Shown piece by piece: positions 43,063-51,978 of a stretch of DNA of 64,000 bases. Made by a program: the position numbers and the translations under genes. The number at the start of each line of letters is the position of its first letter. Within the stretch, counting starts at the first letter, position 1. Source of the DNA: Korobacter sp036501185 (lineage in GTDB: Bacteria > Acidobacteriota > Terriglobia > Terriglobales > Acidobacteriaceae); NCBI GenBank assembly GCA_036501185.1, contig DASYAU010000168.1, positions 7,824-71,823 on the forward strand, in the 5' to 3' direction. The notes under the pieces were generated by a model that saw nothing but the letters and a program-made list of their open reading frames with translations, ran no database searches and had not been told where the DNA came from.

Positions 43063-44430
43063 ATGACTGCTCCGCAACCAGCACGCCAAGAGCTATCGCG
43101 CGACCTGGGCGCTATTTCCGCGACGGCCGTTGTGGTCGGCACCATCATTGGCAGCGGCATCTTCCTCGTTCCTTCCGAGATGATGCAGGCCGTGGGATCT
43201 GCCGGCTTCGTGTATCTCGCATGGATTGTCGGCGGCCTGCTCTCATTTCTCGGCGCGCTGACCTACGCGGAACTCGGTGCCATGAAGCCCGATCCCGGTG
43301 GCGAGTACGTCTACCTGCGCGACGCCTATGGCCCCACCATGGGCTTCGTCTACGCCTGGACTACCTTCCTCATCGCCAAACCCGGCTCCATCGCTACCAT
43401 CGTCACCGGCATGGTGCGCATCCTCGGAACATTTCCTTCGTTCTCGTTCCTCGGTGCCACGCTCATCAAAGTGCCCATCGCGATCTCCGGCGGCCAGATT
43501 GTCGCCATCGCCATGGTGGTCCTAATATCCTTTATTAATTACATCGGCGTGAAACGCGCCGGAGAGTTCCAGGTCGTCTTCACGGTCTTGAAGGTCGCCA
43601 TTATTCTCGGCGTGATCCTCGTCTCGTTTTTCGCCGCCCGCGGCGGACTCGCCAACTTTGCAACCCACTACTCCGGCGCTCGTGGAGGCCCCATCGGCTT
43701 CGCCATCGCGCTCCTTGCCGCTCTCTGGGCCTACGATGGCTGGAACAACCTCAACATGGTGGCCGGCGAAATTCGCAATCCCGGTCGCAATGTCCCGATT
43801 TCGCTCATCGCAGGCGTCGCCATCGTTGGCGGCCTATATATGCTGATGAACGCCGCCGTGCTCTATGTCATGCCGGCCTCCGCCATAGCCGCCTCCCCGC
43901 GTCCCGCATCGCAGGCGGTCCTGCTCACCCTCGGTGCTGGCGCCGCATCTCTCTTCAGCGGCCTCATGGCTGTCCAAATGCTCGCAACTCTCAATGGCAC
44001 CGTGATGAGCGGCGGACGCGTCCCATTCGCCGCCGCCCGCGATGGTAGTTTCGTCCCCGCGCTCGCCCGCGTGCACCCCCGCTTCCACACGCCATCCACC
44101 GCCATCGTCTTCCAGGCAGTCCTTGCCATCGTCCTCTTGCTCTTCGCTGGGAGCTTCCAGCAGCTCTTTTCCATCACGCTTTTTGCCGAGTGGCTCTTCT
44201 ACATGATCACCAGCAGCACGGTTTTTATCTTCCGCAAAAAAGAACCGGACACCCCGCGTCCTTATAAGACGTTTGGCTATCCGGTTGTGCCCGCGCTGTT
44301 CATCGTCGCGTCAGGCGTGCTGCTCGTTTATACTTTTGCGTCGAACGTAAAAAATTCGCTGATCGGCACCGTCATTATTCTCGCAGGCATCCCCGTCAGC
44401 TACTATTTCCGCCGTCGTCGCTCTGCCTAG
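43063..44430 (+). CDS. APC-family amino-acid permease
   Basis: A 455-residue transporter with about twelve membrane helices and the APC motif GTIIGSGIFLVPSEM near the N terminus, then GALTYAELGAMKPDPGGEYVYLRDAYG and LLAALWAYDGWNNLNMVAGEI. It is a paralogue of the permease at 29537 and closer to the LAT/serine-threonine exchanger type. The ATG at 43063 is chosen because it places the first helix at the normal distance; no clear ribosome site is seen. It converges with the molybdenum hydroxylase operon 28 bases downstream. Confidence 0.88.
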   Translation: MTAPQPARQELSRDLGAISATAVVVGTIIGSGIFLVPSEMMQAVGSAGFVYLAWIVGGLLSFLGALTYAELGAMKPDPGGEYVYLRDAYGPTMGFVYAWTTFLIAKPGSIATIVTGMVRILGTFPSFSFLGATLIKVPIAISGGQIVAIAMVVLISFINYIGVKRAGEFQVVFTVLKVAIILGVILVSFFAARGGLANFATHYSGARGGPIGFAIALLAALWAYDGWNNLNMVAGEIRNPGRNVPISLIAGVAIVGGLYMLMNAAVLYVMPASAIAASPRPASQAVLLTLGAGAASLFSGLMAVQMLATLNGTVMSGGRVPFAAARDGSFVPALARVHPRFHTPSTAIVFQAVLAIVLLLFAGSFQQLFSITLFAEWLFYMITSSTVFIFRKKEPDTPRPYKTFGYPVVPALFIVASGVLLVYTFASNVKNSLIGTVIILAGIPVSYYFRRRRSA

Positions 44431-44457
44431 CGCTTCAGCGCAGCCACATCGGCGCGC

Positions 44458-46701
44458 CTAGCCTTTCATCAGCTTTTCCATCCGTATCGGCAGCTCCCGC
44501 ACCCGCACCCCGGTAGCGTGGTACGCCGCCGACGCAATCGCCGACGCACACCCCGACAGCCCAATCTCCCCGATCCCCCGCGCCCCGTACTCATTCATGA
44601 TCTTGTCTGGGTAGTCGAGGAAGACCACCTCAACCGGCGGCACATCCGTGTTTACGGAAACCAGGTAGTCCGCATAATTGTTGTTGATCGGATGCCCCGT
44701 CCGCGTGTCATACACCGTCTCCTCCAGCAGCCCCATTCCGATCCCCATCGTCACCGCGCCCTGGATCTGGTTCCGCGCAGTCTTCAGGTTGATCATCCGT
44801 CCGCCGTCCACCACCGCGAGCCAGCGCGTCACCCTCAACCGCACAATCTCCGGGTCGTAGCTCACCTCGCAGAAGTGCGCTCCGAACGAGTGCGTCGAAT
44901 ATTTCTTCTGGTCCTCCGTTGTATTCGTCTTCGCATGACCATCCAGTCCCGCGAGCTTCGCCTTCTGCAAAATCTGCTCAAACGGGATTCCCGAACTCGC
45001 CTCATCATTCGCGCGATGCACGCGCCCCTGCGAAAACTTCAGTGTCTTCAGATCGGCCTTCTCAAATGGCGATCCCGGCGTCTTCGCGGCCGCCTTCACC
45101 ACCGCGGCCATCGCTTTTTCCGTCGCCTGCACGATCGCCGGAATTACTGTCGTCGTCGCCGACGATCCACCCGAAGTCGGTCCCGGCGGCAAGGCGCTAT
45201 CCCCGAGTTTCACATCGATCTTCTGCACCGGGATCCCCGTCTTGTCTGCCACCACTTCCGCAAACACTGTGTACGTCCCCGTCCCAATGTCCTGCGTCGC
45301 ACACGACGCCCGAACCGTCCCATCCGCCAGGAATCTTACCCGCACCTCCGCATCGCGCTGATGTGCCGGCCACGTCATCGTGGCCATCCCCCAGCCTAGA
45401 ATCTCCTCGCCCTTCCGCATCGAGCCGACCTTCGGGTTCCGCTGCTCCCATCCGAATCGTTTCGCGCCCTCCTGGTAGGCATCGCGCAGGTGCTTGCTCG
45501 ACCACGCCTTCCCGTCGCTCTCGTCCTTCTCTGCGTAATTCAGCAGCCGAAACTGCACTGGGTCGATTCCGAGCTTCTCCGCCATCTCATCCATCGCCGA
45601 CTCAATCCCGAACAACGCCGGCACTCGTCCCGGCCCGCGCATCGGCGTCGGATTCCCAGTATTCATCTTCATCGGCCACTGCACCGCCGCCACATTCGGG
45701 CAGCTATACAGCATCGACGTCGGATCCACGCAATCTTCCGTGTACTCGTCAATAAACGAGCGCGACTGCCGCACGTCATTCATGAATGCCGTCAGCTTCC
45801 CGTCTTTCGACGCTCCCAGGCGAATATGCTGCTCGCACGTCGGCCTGTGACCGACGCAGGTGAACATCAACTGCCGCGGGACAGAAACTTTCACTGGCCG
45901 CTTCACCTTTCTCGCAGCAATTGCCGCCATCCACGAATGTGGCCACGGAAAAAGCTTGCTCCCGAATCCCGATCCTATGAACGGCGAAATCACCTCCACC
46001 GACTCCGCCGGCAGTCCTAACACCTGCGTTGCCACATTGCGATGGTTCACCACGCCTTGGGTACTTTCGTATAGCGTGATCTTGTTCCCGTTCCACACCG
46101 CGACGGTCCCGTGCATCTCCATCGGGTTATGCGTCTCAATCGGGGTAACGTAAGTCGCATCGAGCTTCACCTCCGCCTGCTCGTACGCATCATCCGCAGT
46201 GCCGCGCGTATAAGTAATGTCCGCCTCGTCGAAGCCGTTATCATCCTTCTCGTGTCGCTCGATCTTCGGAGGCTGCTCCGCATCATCCAAACGCACAATC
46301 GGCTTCTTCGCCGCGTACTCTACGCGCACGTGCGCCGCCGCATCCTGCGCCTGCTCAAACGTCTCCGCCACCACCAGCGCCACATACTGCCCGTAGTAAT
46401 AAATGATGTCGTCTTCAAACGGCGGCCGGCTCTCGCCCGGACGGCTCGTCTCCTCCAGCGCCCCCGCCGGGTGATAGAGCTTCTCGATATTTCCGTGATG
46501 CAGGATCGCCAGCACTCCCGGCATCTTCTCGGCTTCCGCCGTCGAAATTGTCTTGATCCTTCCGCTGCCTATCGTGCTCGACACCGCAACCCCATAAACA
46601 AAGTTCGGGATAGCGTGTTCCACCGCGTAGGTCGCGCGGCCCGTGACCTTCAATTTTCCGTCGATGCGCGTAACCGGCTGCCCAATCGGTGAGCTGCTCA
46701 T
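44458..46701 (-). CDS. paoC: Molybdopterin-binding large subunit of periplasmic aldehyde/xanthine oxidoreductase
   Basis: A 747-residue xanthine-oxidase-family large subunit. The N terminus RIDGKLKVTGRATYAVEH starts the typical a/b hammerhead domain; Mo-cofactor segments include GSGFGSKLFPWPHSWMAA, MRGPGRVPALFGIESAMDE and DIGTGTYTVFAEVVAD. The catalytic glutamate is in GARGIGEIGLSG. It lies in the order 2Fe-2S subunit, FAD subunit, Mo subunit, as in paoABC, and ends the operon. Probable substrate is an aromatic or aliphatic aldehyde. Confidence 0.9.
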   Translation of the reverse strand: MSSSPIGQPVTRIDGKLKVTGRATYAVEHAIPNFVYGVAVSSTIGSGRIKTISTAEAEKMPGVLAILHHGNIEKLYHPAGALEETSRPGESRPPFEDDIIYYYGQYVALVVAETFEQAQDAAAHVRVEYAAKKPIVRLDDAEQPPKIERHEKDDNGFDEADITYTRGTADDAYEQAEVKLDATYVTPIETHNPMEMHGTVAVWNGNKITLYESTQGVVNHRNVATQVLGLPAESVEVISPFIGSGFGSKLFPWPHSWMAAIAARKVKRPVKVSVPRQLMFTCVGHRPTCEQHIRLGASKDGKLTAFMNDVRQSRSFIDEYTEDCVDPTSMLYSCPNVAAVQWPMKMNTGNPTPMRGPGRVPALFGIESAMDEMAEKLGIDPVQFRLLNYAEKDESDGKAWSSKHLRDAYQEGAKRFGWEQRNPKVGSMRKGEEILGWGMATMTWPAHQRDAEVRVRFLADGTVRASCATQDIGTGTYTVFAEVVADKTGIPVQKIDVKLGDSALPPGPTSGGSSATTTVIPAIVQATEKAMAAVVKAAAKTPGSPFEKADLKTLKFSQGRVHRANDEASSGIPFEQILQKAKLAGLDGHAKTNTTEDQKKYSTHSFGAHFCEVSYDPEIVRLRVTRWLAVVDGGRMINLKTARNQIQGAVTMGIGMGLLEETVYDTRTGHPINNNYADYLVSVNTDVPPVEVVFLDYPDKIMNEYGARGIGEIGLSGCASAIASAAYHATGVRVRELPIRMEKLMKG

Positions 46702-46710
46702 CTTCGTCTC

Positions 46711-47691
46711 CTATGCGGCTTGCGTCGCCACTTTTAATGCGCGCACCAGCGTGCGCTTCGCCAGTTCTACCTTGAATGCGTTATCGTGCAGCGGCTTTGC
46801 CCCGCGCAATGCCACTTCCGCCGCCTCGCGAAAGCTCTCTTCGTTCGCGGGCTTTCCGTCGAGTGCCTGCTCCGCTTCCTTCGACCGCCACGGCATCGTG
46901 CCCACGCCGCCCAGTGCCACGCGCACATGCTGAAGATTTCTCCCCTGCACCTGCGTAATCACCGCCGCCGACGCCAGCGCAAATTCATATGATGCCCGGT
47001 CGCGTCGTTTCAAGTAGTGCGACCGTGCCCCCTCTGGTAGCGCCGGAATCGTCACATGGGTTATCAAGTCTCCCGGCTCGAGCACATTCTCGATTTGCGG
47101 TGTATTTCCCGGCAGACGGTAAAACTCATTCAGCGGCACCGCACGTTCACCCTTCGCCCCGCGAATATGCACCACCGCCTCCAACGCCATCATCGCCACC
47201 GCCATGTCCGACGGATGCGTCGCAATACAGTGCTCGCTCGTCCCTAAAATCGCATGGATCCGGTTATACCCATCCATCGCAGCACAGCCCGACCCCGGCG
47301 CCCGCTTATTGCACGCGTAAGCCGTATCGCGGAAGTAGTAGCACCGTGTCCGTTGCAGCAGGTTCCCGCCAGTAGTTGCCATGTTGCGCAACTGTGGCGA
47401 CGCTCCCGACAGCAGCGCCTGCGAGAGCACCGGAAACTCCTTCTCTACCGTCGCATCATGCGCCAGGTCGCTGTTCCGAACCATCGCTCCGATTCGCAGC
47501 CCGCCATCCGGCGTTCTCTCAATCTTGTCCAGCGGCAGCGCGTTAATGTCCACCAGCATCGCCGGGCGCATCACGTTCAGCTTCATCAGGTCCACGAGTG
47601 TCGTCCCGCCGGCAATAAAGCTGGCATGTGGGCCCCCACTCGCAACCGCGCCTTCCACGTTCGTCGATTTCTTGTAATGGAATGTCTGCAT
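46711..47691 (-). CDS. paoB: FAD-binding subunit of periplasmic aldehyde oxidoreductase
   Basis: A 326-residue FAD_binding_5 plus CO_deh_flav_C protein. FAD contacts lie in FIAGGTTLVDLMKL and ATTGGNLLQRTRCYYF. The four cysteines in the insertion RTRCYYFRDTAYACNKR...GSGC...EHCIA match the extra 4Fe-4S cluster known in PaoB. The ATG at 47691 has GGAGG about 9 bases upstream; the longer reading adds a basic stretch overlapping the upstream gene. It transfers electrons between the Mo and 2Fe-2S subunits. Confidence 0.9.
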   Translation of the reverse strand: MQTFHYKKSTNVEGAVASGGPHASFIAGGTTLVDLMKLNVMRPAMLVDINALPLDKIERTPDGGLRIGAMVRNSDLAHDATVEKEFPVLSQALLSGASPQLRNMATTGGNLLQRTRCYYFRDTAYACNKRAPGSGCAAMDGYNRIHAILGTSEHCIATHPSDMAVAMMALEAVVHIRGAKGERAVPLNEFYRLPGNTPQIENVLEPGDLITHVTIPALPEGARSHYLKRRDRASYEFALASAAVITQVQGRNLQHVRVALGGVGTMPWRSKEAEQALDGKPANEESFREAAEVALRGAKPLHDNAFKVELAKRTLVRALKVATQAA

Positions 47692-47704
47692 TCGTCGCCT
47701 CCGC

Positions 47705-48334
47705 CTACGCCCGTTTTCGCGCCTGTTGCACCGCCGCCACAATGTTCGGATAAGCCCCGCATCGGCAAATATTCCCGCTCATGCACTCGCGGACGGAGTC
47801 ATCGTCCTCCCCGCACGGCTCCTTCAGCAGCGCCGCCGCCGACATCATTTGTCCCGATGTGCAATACCCGCACTGGAATCCATCGTGCTCCAGGAACGCC
47901 GCCTGGACCGGATGTAGTTCTTCTCCGTTCGAAAGCCCCTCGATCGTCGTTACCTCGTCGCCCTCGTGCATGATCGCGAAGCTCAGGCACGAGTTCACGC
48001 GGCGTCCGTTCACGTGCACGGTGCAAGCCCCGCACTGCCCGTGATCGCATCCTTTTTTTGTCCCGAATAAATGCAGGTTCTCGCGCAGCGCATCCAGCAA
48101 TGTCACTCGCGGTTCCAACTGCAAGCGATGCTCCTGCCCGTTCACCCGCAGCGTCACCGGTACCACGTGCGCACCCGTTGGTTTCGCGGGTGATGGCGAA
48201 GTTTCCACCTGCGCGTCCACGACGCCCGCCAGCAACGGTGCAGCCGTCGCCGCAATGCCCGTCGCACCCAGCTTGGAAAGGAACGATCGCCGTGTCAGTC
48301 CGTCTGTATCGAGAGCATCTTCCTTCTTTTTCAT
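47705..48334 (-). CDS. paoA: 2Fe-2S subunit of periplasmic aldehyde oxidoreductase, Tat-exported
   Basis: A 209-residue small subunit. It begins with a twin-arginine signal (TRRSFLSKLG, about 14-23) and a hydrophobic stretch, as in PaoA. The plant-type 2Fe-2S domain has GCDHGQCGACTVHVNG and the second cluster domain has GFQCGYCTSGQMM and GNICRCGAYPNI. ATG at 48334 is supported by GAGGGG just upstream. The Tat signal carries the folded complex to the periplasm. First gene of the paoABC operon. Confidence 0.93.
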   Translation of the reverse strand: MKKKEDALDTDGLTRRSFLSKLGATGIAATAAPLLAGVVDAQVETSPSPAKPTGAHVVPVTLRVNGQEHRLQLEPRVTLLDALRENLHLFGTKKGCDHGQCGACTVHVNGRRVNSCLSFAIMHEGDEVTTIEGLSNGEELHPVQAAFLEHDGFQCGYCTSGQMMSAAALLKEPCGEDDDSVRECMSGNICRCGAYPNIVAAVQQARKRA

Positions 48335-48624
48335 CGCCCCTCTTTTCGGAAACACGTCCGCGTTGACGCGGAGCGCCGCATTCGTTTGCGCCTGAGATTC
48401 GGCGAAAGTTTTTAGGGTTGCAGAGCGGCTGTGGAATTTACAAAACGTCAGCCTTCCCGGTATCGATCTTGTCCGCGTTCTATTCGCAGACGCCCTCTCG
48501 ACATCCTGTGGACCGCGTATTTCAAACACGCATATACGAGCTTTGGAAACTGCTTCATGTCCAACGGGGAAGGTCCTGACCGTATAAGTCGGCGGGTTTT
48601 GCCACGCTACTAGAAACGACAGCC

Positions 48625-49059
48625 ATGCGGTACAATTCGCAAAACCCTAGACCCGGTGTGCCTTTGCCCTCGCCTCTGCAAAATCCGAGCATCCTCATCC
48701 TCGATGACGATCCCTCCCACTTGAAGATCTATTCCTGGATCGTCGAACAGGCAGAGTTCCGCGCTTTGCCGGTTCAGGTCACCAGTTCTTCCCTCAATCT
48801 CCCCATTGGCGAACGCGTTGATCTCGTCCTTATGGATTACCGTTACAGCAGCTCACTCACCGCCGCCGACATCGTTACGGCAGTCGAAAACGCTTATCCC
48901 GGCGTCCCCATCGCGGTACTCTCCGAGCTCTACGGCATGCCGCACGACATGAAAGGCCACGCCGTCGGATTCATCCGCAAGGGAGAGCCTCAGGAACTTG
49001 TCAACCGTCTCCAGTCTTTCCGCCAGTCCGGCATCTTGCCACAAGCTCCAACCTTTTGA
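48625..49059 (+). CDS. Stand-alone receiver-domain response regulator
   Basis: A 144-residue single-domain receiver. LILDDDPSHLKI gives the acidic pocket, VLMDYRYSS the phosphoacceptor aspartate, VLSEL the threonine/serine position and FIRKGEP the conserved lysine. The usual Met-Pro after the phosphoacceptor is replaced by YR, and no output domain follows. It lies before the TonB/YfiR/kinase genes with a second receiver protein at the far end, so the two may bracket one signalling set. Confidence 0.75.
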   Translation: MRYNSQNPRPGVPLPSPLQNPSILILDDDPSHLKIYSWIVEQAEFRALPVQVTSSSLNLPIGERVDLVLMDYRYSSSLTAADIVTAVENAYPGVPIAVLSELYGMPHDMKGHAVGFIRKGEPQELVNRLQSFRQSGILPQAPTF

Positions 49060-49242
49060 GTTTCAAGTACTTACAGGAATGTCGCGGGCAGGCAACTCTG
49101 CTTCCGCAGTTTGCATCCGACAACACTGCGTACTCTCCCCAATAGTGAGCAATCGTTAGGGTTTTGAACATTCATGCCCGTATGAATCGTCTGGCGTTCT
49201 CGGGGTGATCTTCTGCAGAGGCGAACTGCGAAATTTGTGCAC

Positions 49243-51336
49243 ATGCTCCGCCGTGTGCTCTCTGGCCATTTGCGCGTTTGCGCGTGCCTGTTCACGCTTG
49301 TCGTCGCGTTCGTTTCTCCCGCGCTCGCAGGCGATCAGGGTCCGTCCGAAGATCAGCAGAACAATCTCAAGCAGCTCTCGCTCGAACAACTCTCGCAAAT
49401 CGAAGTCACTACCCCAAGCAAAGAGCCGGTAAAAGCGTTCGACACGCCTGCCGCCATCTTTGTCATCACCTCGGAAGACATTCGCCGCGCCGGCGTCACC
49501 ACCATTCCCGAAGCCCTCCGGCTAGCACCCGGCGTCGAAGTGGCTCGTATCGATAGCAACAAATGGTCCATCGGTATCCGCGGCTTCGGAAGCCGTCTTG
49601 CCCGGAACGTGCTCGTCCTCATTGACGGCCGCACTGTTTACACCACGCTTCTCGCCGGAACCTACTGGGAAGTTCAGGACACCGTCCTCGAAGACATCGA
49701 TCGCATCGAAGTCATCCGCGGTCCCGGCGGCACCATCTGGGGACCAAACGCCGTCGACGGCGTCATCAACATCATCACCAAGCCGGTGAAAGAAACCCAG
49801 GGCCTTCTCGCCTCCGCCGACACAGGGAGCTTCGAGCACGGCACCGCCACCATCCGCTACGGTTCAGCCAACAGCAAGGATCTCCAATACCGTTTCTACG
49901 GGAAGGGTTTCTCTCGCGGACCCGAGTATCACCCGGACAACCGCAACTTCGACGACTGGTTCGGAGGTCAGGCCGGCGGCCGCGTTGATTGGCAGCGTGA
50001 TCCCGCAAACAATTTCACCTTCCAAGGCGACATCTACGACGACCGCGACGGCGAGAGCGTTGTCGCCACCACCTATGCTCCCCCCTATCAGCAAGTCCTC
50101 GACGACTACGCCCGCCTCTCCGGCGGCAACTTCCTCGCTCGCTGGGACCGCGAACAGGGAGAAGGGAAGAGCTTCGAGTTGCAGGCCTACTACGACCGCA
50201 CCAACCGTCGCGAGCCGAACTTCGCCGACCTTCGCGATACTTTCGATCTCGACTTTACCCAGCACTGGCGCTTCTTCTCCAACAACAACGTCACTTGGGG
50301 ACTCGGCGCCCGTTTCAGCCACGGCCACGATCTCGAAGTCGTATCCGGACTCACCTTCGATCCCTCCGAGCGCACCGACCGTCTCCTCACCGCATTTTTC
50401 CAGGATGAGATCACTCTCGTCCCGAAGAAGTTATCGCTCACCGTCGGTACCAAGCTCCTGAACACCAACTTCACCGCGTTCGCCCCCGAGCCAAGCGCCC
50501 GCGTCATGTGGACGCCCACCCGCACCACCGCCGTCTGGGCCGCCGCTACTCACGCCGTCCGCACCCCTTCCGATGCCGAGCGCGATTTCTATCTCACTGG
50601 CTTCGTTGGTATTTTTCCCGGTGGAATTCCCGCTTTCGCTCGCTTCAACGCCAATCGTAACTTCCAGCCCGAGCAAATGAATGGCTACGAACTCGGCTTC
50701 CGCCAGATGCTCGGCAAAAATATCTATTTCGATATCGCCAGCTTCTACACCCACTACCACGACCTCTTCAGCGAAGACATCCTCGGCGGCTTCTCGCTCG
50801 AAACCACTCCCCCGCCGCCGCATTACCTTCTTCCCGCCGAATTTGGCAACGGTCTCCTGGGAGACACCAAGGGCATCGAGTTCTCCCCCGAGTGGCGTCC
50901 CGCCGACAACTGGCGCCTTCGTCTTTCCTACTCATTCCTTCACATGAGCATCGAGAAATCTCCCGGCTCGCTCGATATCGGTACCATCCCCGGCATCATC
51001 GGCTCCAGCCCCGAGCACCAGGTTTACGCCGAATCGCAATACGATCTCACCAAATCCTTGCAATTCGATTTCGATTACCGTTACGTCAGCGATCTACCCG
51101 GCCAAATGCCTTACTCCACGGTCCCGAATTACTACGTTCGCGCATATTCCACCGCCGACGCCCGTTTCGGCTGGCAGCTGAATCCGAACCTCGATCTTTC
51201 TTTCGTCGGCCGCAACCTGCTCCAGCCGCATCATCCCGAGTTCGGTTCCGATCCCGCAGCCGATAGCTTCAATGTCGCCCTTGTCGGCATCAAGCGCAGT
51301 GCCTACGTGAAGTTAACTTGGACTAGTTCGCGCTAG
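49243..51336 (+). CDS. TonB-dependent outer-membrane receptor
   Basis: A receptor of 697 residues. The signal peptide ends near SPALA; a TonB-box-like start (QLSQIEVTTPSKEPVKAF) leads into the plug domain (PAAIFVITSEDIRRAGVTTIPEALRLAPGVEVARI), and the barrel ends with AYVKLTWTSSR. It resembles vitamin/iron-type receptors of the colicin-I/BtuB class, unlike the Oar-like one at 33899. The ATG at 49243 is taken; a GTG six bases earlier is possible. YfiR and the kinase follow in the same direction, an association seen often in bacteria. Confidence 0.9.
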   Translation: MLRRVLSGHLRVCACLFTLVVAFVSPALAGDQGPSEDQQNNLKQLSLEQLSQIEVTTPSKEPVKAFDTPAAIFVITSEDIRRAGVTTIPEALRLAPGVEVARIDSNKWSIGIRGFGSRLARNVLVLIDGRTVYTTLLAGTYWEVQDTVLEDIDRIEVIRGPGGTIWGPNAVDGVINIITKPVKETQGLLASADTGSFEHGTATIRYGSANSKDLQYRFYGKGFSRGPEYHPDNRNFDDWFGGQAGGRVDWQRDPANNFTFQGDIYDDRDGESVVATTYAPPYQQVLDDYARLSGGNFLARWDREQGEGKSFELQAYYDRTNRREPNFADLRDTFDLDFTQHWRFFSNNNVTWGLGARFSHGHDLEVVSGLTFDPSERTDRLLTAFFQDEITLVPKKLSLTVGTKLLNTNFTAFAPEPSARVMWTPTRTTAVWAAATHAVRTPSDAERDFYLTGFVGIFPGGIPAFARFNANRNFQPEQMNGYELGFRQMLGKNIYFDIASFYTHYHDLFSEDILGGFSLETTPPPPHYLLPAEFGNGLLGDTKGIEFSPEWRPADNWRLRLSYSFLHMSIEKSPGSLDIGTIPGIIGSSPEHQVYAESQYDLTKSLQFDFDYRYVSDLPGQMPYSTVPNYYVRAYSTADARFGWQLNPNLDLSFVGRNLLQPHHPEFGSDPAADSFNVALVGIKRSAYVKLTWTSSR

Positions 51337-51368
51337 ACGAGCGGTCTGCGAGAAGCAACACTGTCATC

Positions 51369-51974
51369 ATGAGGCTGAGGACCAACCTGAATTCGCGAGC
51401 AAGCCTGCCGGCATCTGCGCCGGCCGTCTACATTGCTCTGCTTCTGCTCCTCACGGCTGTCCTCCTGCTTTCACCCATCGTCGTCGTCGCGCAGCCTCCG
51501 GCAACTCCCACCGAAACCCAGGTCGAGGCCGCCTTCCTTTTCAAGTTCGGCAGCTTTGTCACCTGGCCGAATCCCGCTCCCAACAACACGTTTGCGATCT
51601 GTGTTCTCGGCCGCGATCCTTTTGGCCCGGCACTCGACTCCATCGTCAAAGGCGAGTCCCTCGACGGCGTCCCTTTTTCCGTTCGTCACATCGGCGAACC
51701 CTCCGAGGCCTCTGCCTGCCGCATTGTTTTCGTCAGCAGCTCCGAACAGGAACGTGTTCGTCCGCTGCTCACCGAGCTCGCAAAGCTGCCCGTGCTCACC
51801 GTTGCCGACATGCCTCATTTCAACGATCGCGGCGGCATGGTTCAGTTTGTTCTTGAAAATGGACGCGTGCGCTTCGAGGTCAACCTCACCAGTGCCGAGA
51901 AATCCGGTCTAACCCTTAGCTCGCAGCTTTTGAAAGTCGCCTCTGCCGTGAAACGCGATGGAGGTCGAGATTGA
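51369..51974 (+). CDS. YfiR-family periplasmic protein (DUF4154)
   Basis: A 201-residue exported protein. A long N-terminal hydrophobic stretch (about 19-41) is followed by ETQVEAAFLFKFGSFVTWP, the hallmark of the YfiR/DUF4154 family, then FAICVLGRDPFGPALDSI and ADMPHFNDRGGMVQFVLENGRVRFEVNLTSAEKSGL. YfiR binds and restrains the periplasmic part of YfiN. Here the protein made from the next gene is a CHASE8-like histidine kinase, so it may play the same role on a kinase. The disulfide cysteines of Pseudomonas YfiR are partly present. Confidence 0.85.
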   Translation: MRLRTNLNSRASLPASAPAVYIALLLLLTAVLLLSPIVVVAQPPATPTETQVEAAFLFKFGSFVTWPNPAPNNTFAICVLGRDPFGPALDSIVKGESLDGVPFSVRHIGEPSEASACRIVFVSSSEQERVRPLLTELAKLPVLTVADMPHFNDRGGMVQFVLENGRVRFEVNLTSAEKSGLTLSSQLLKVASAVKRDGGRD

Positions 51975-51978
51975 CGCC

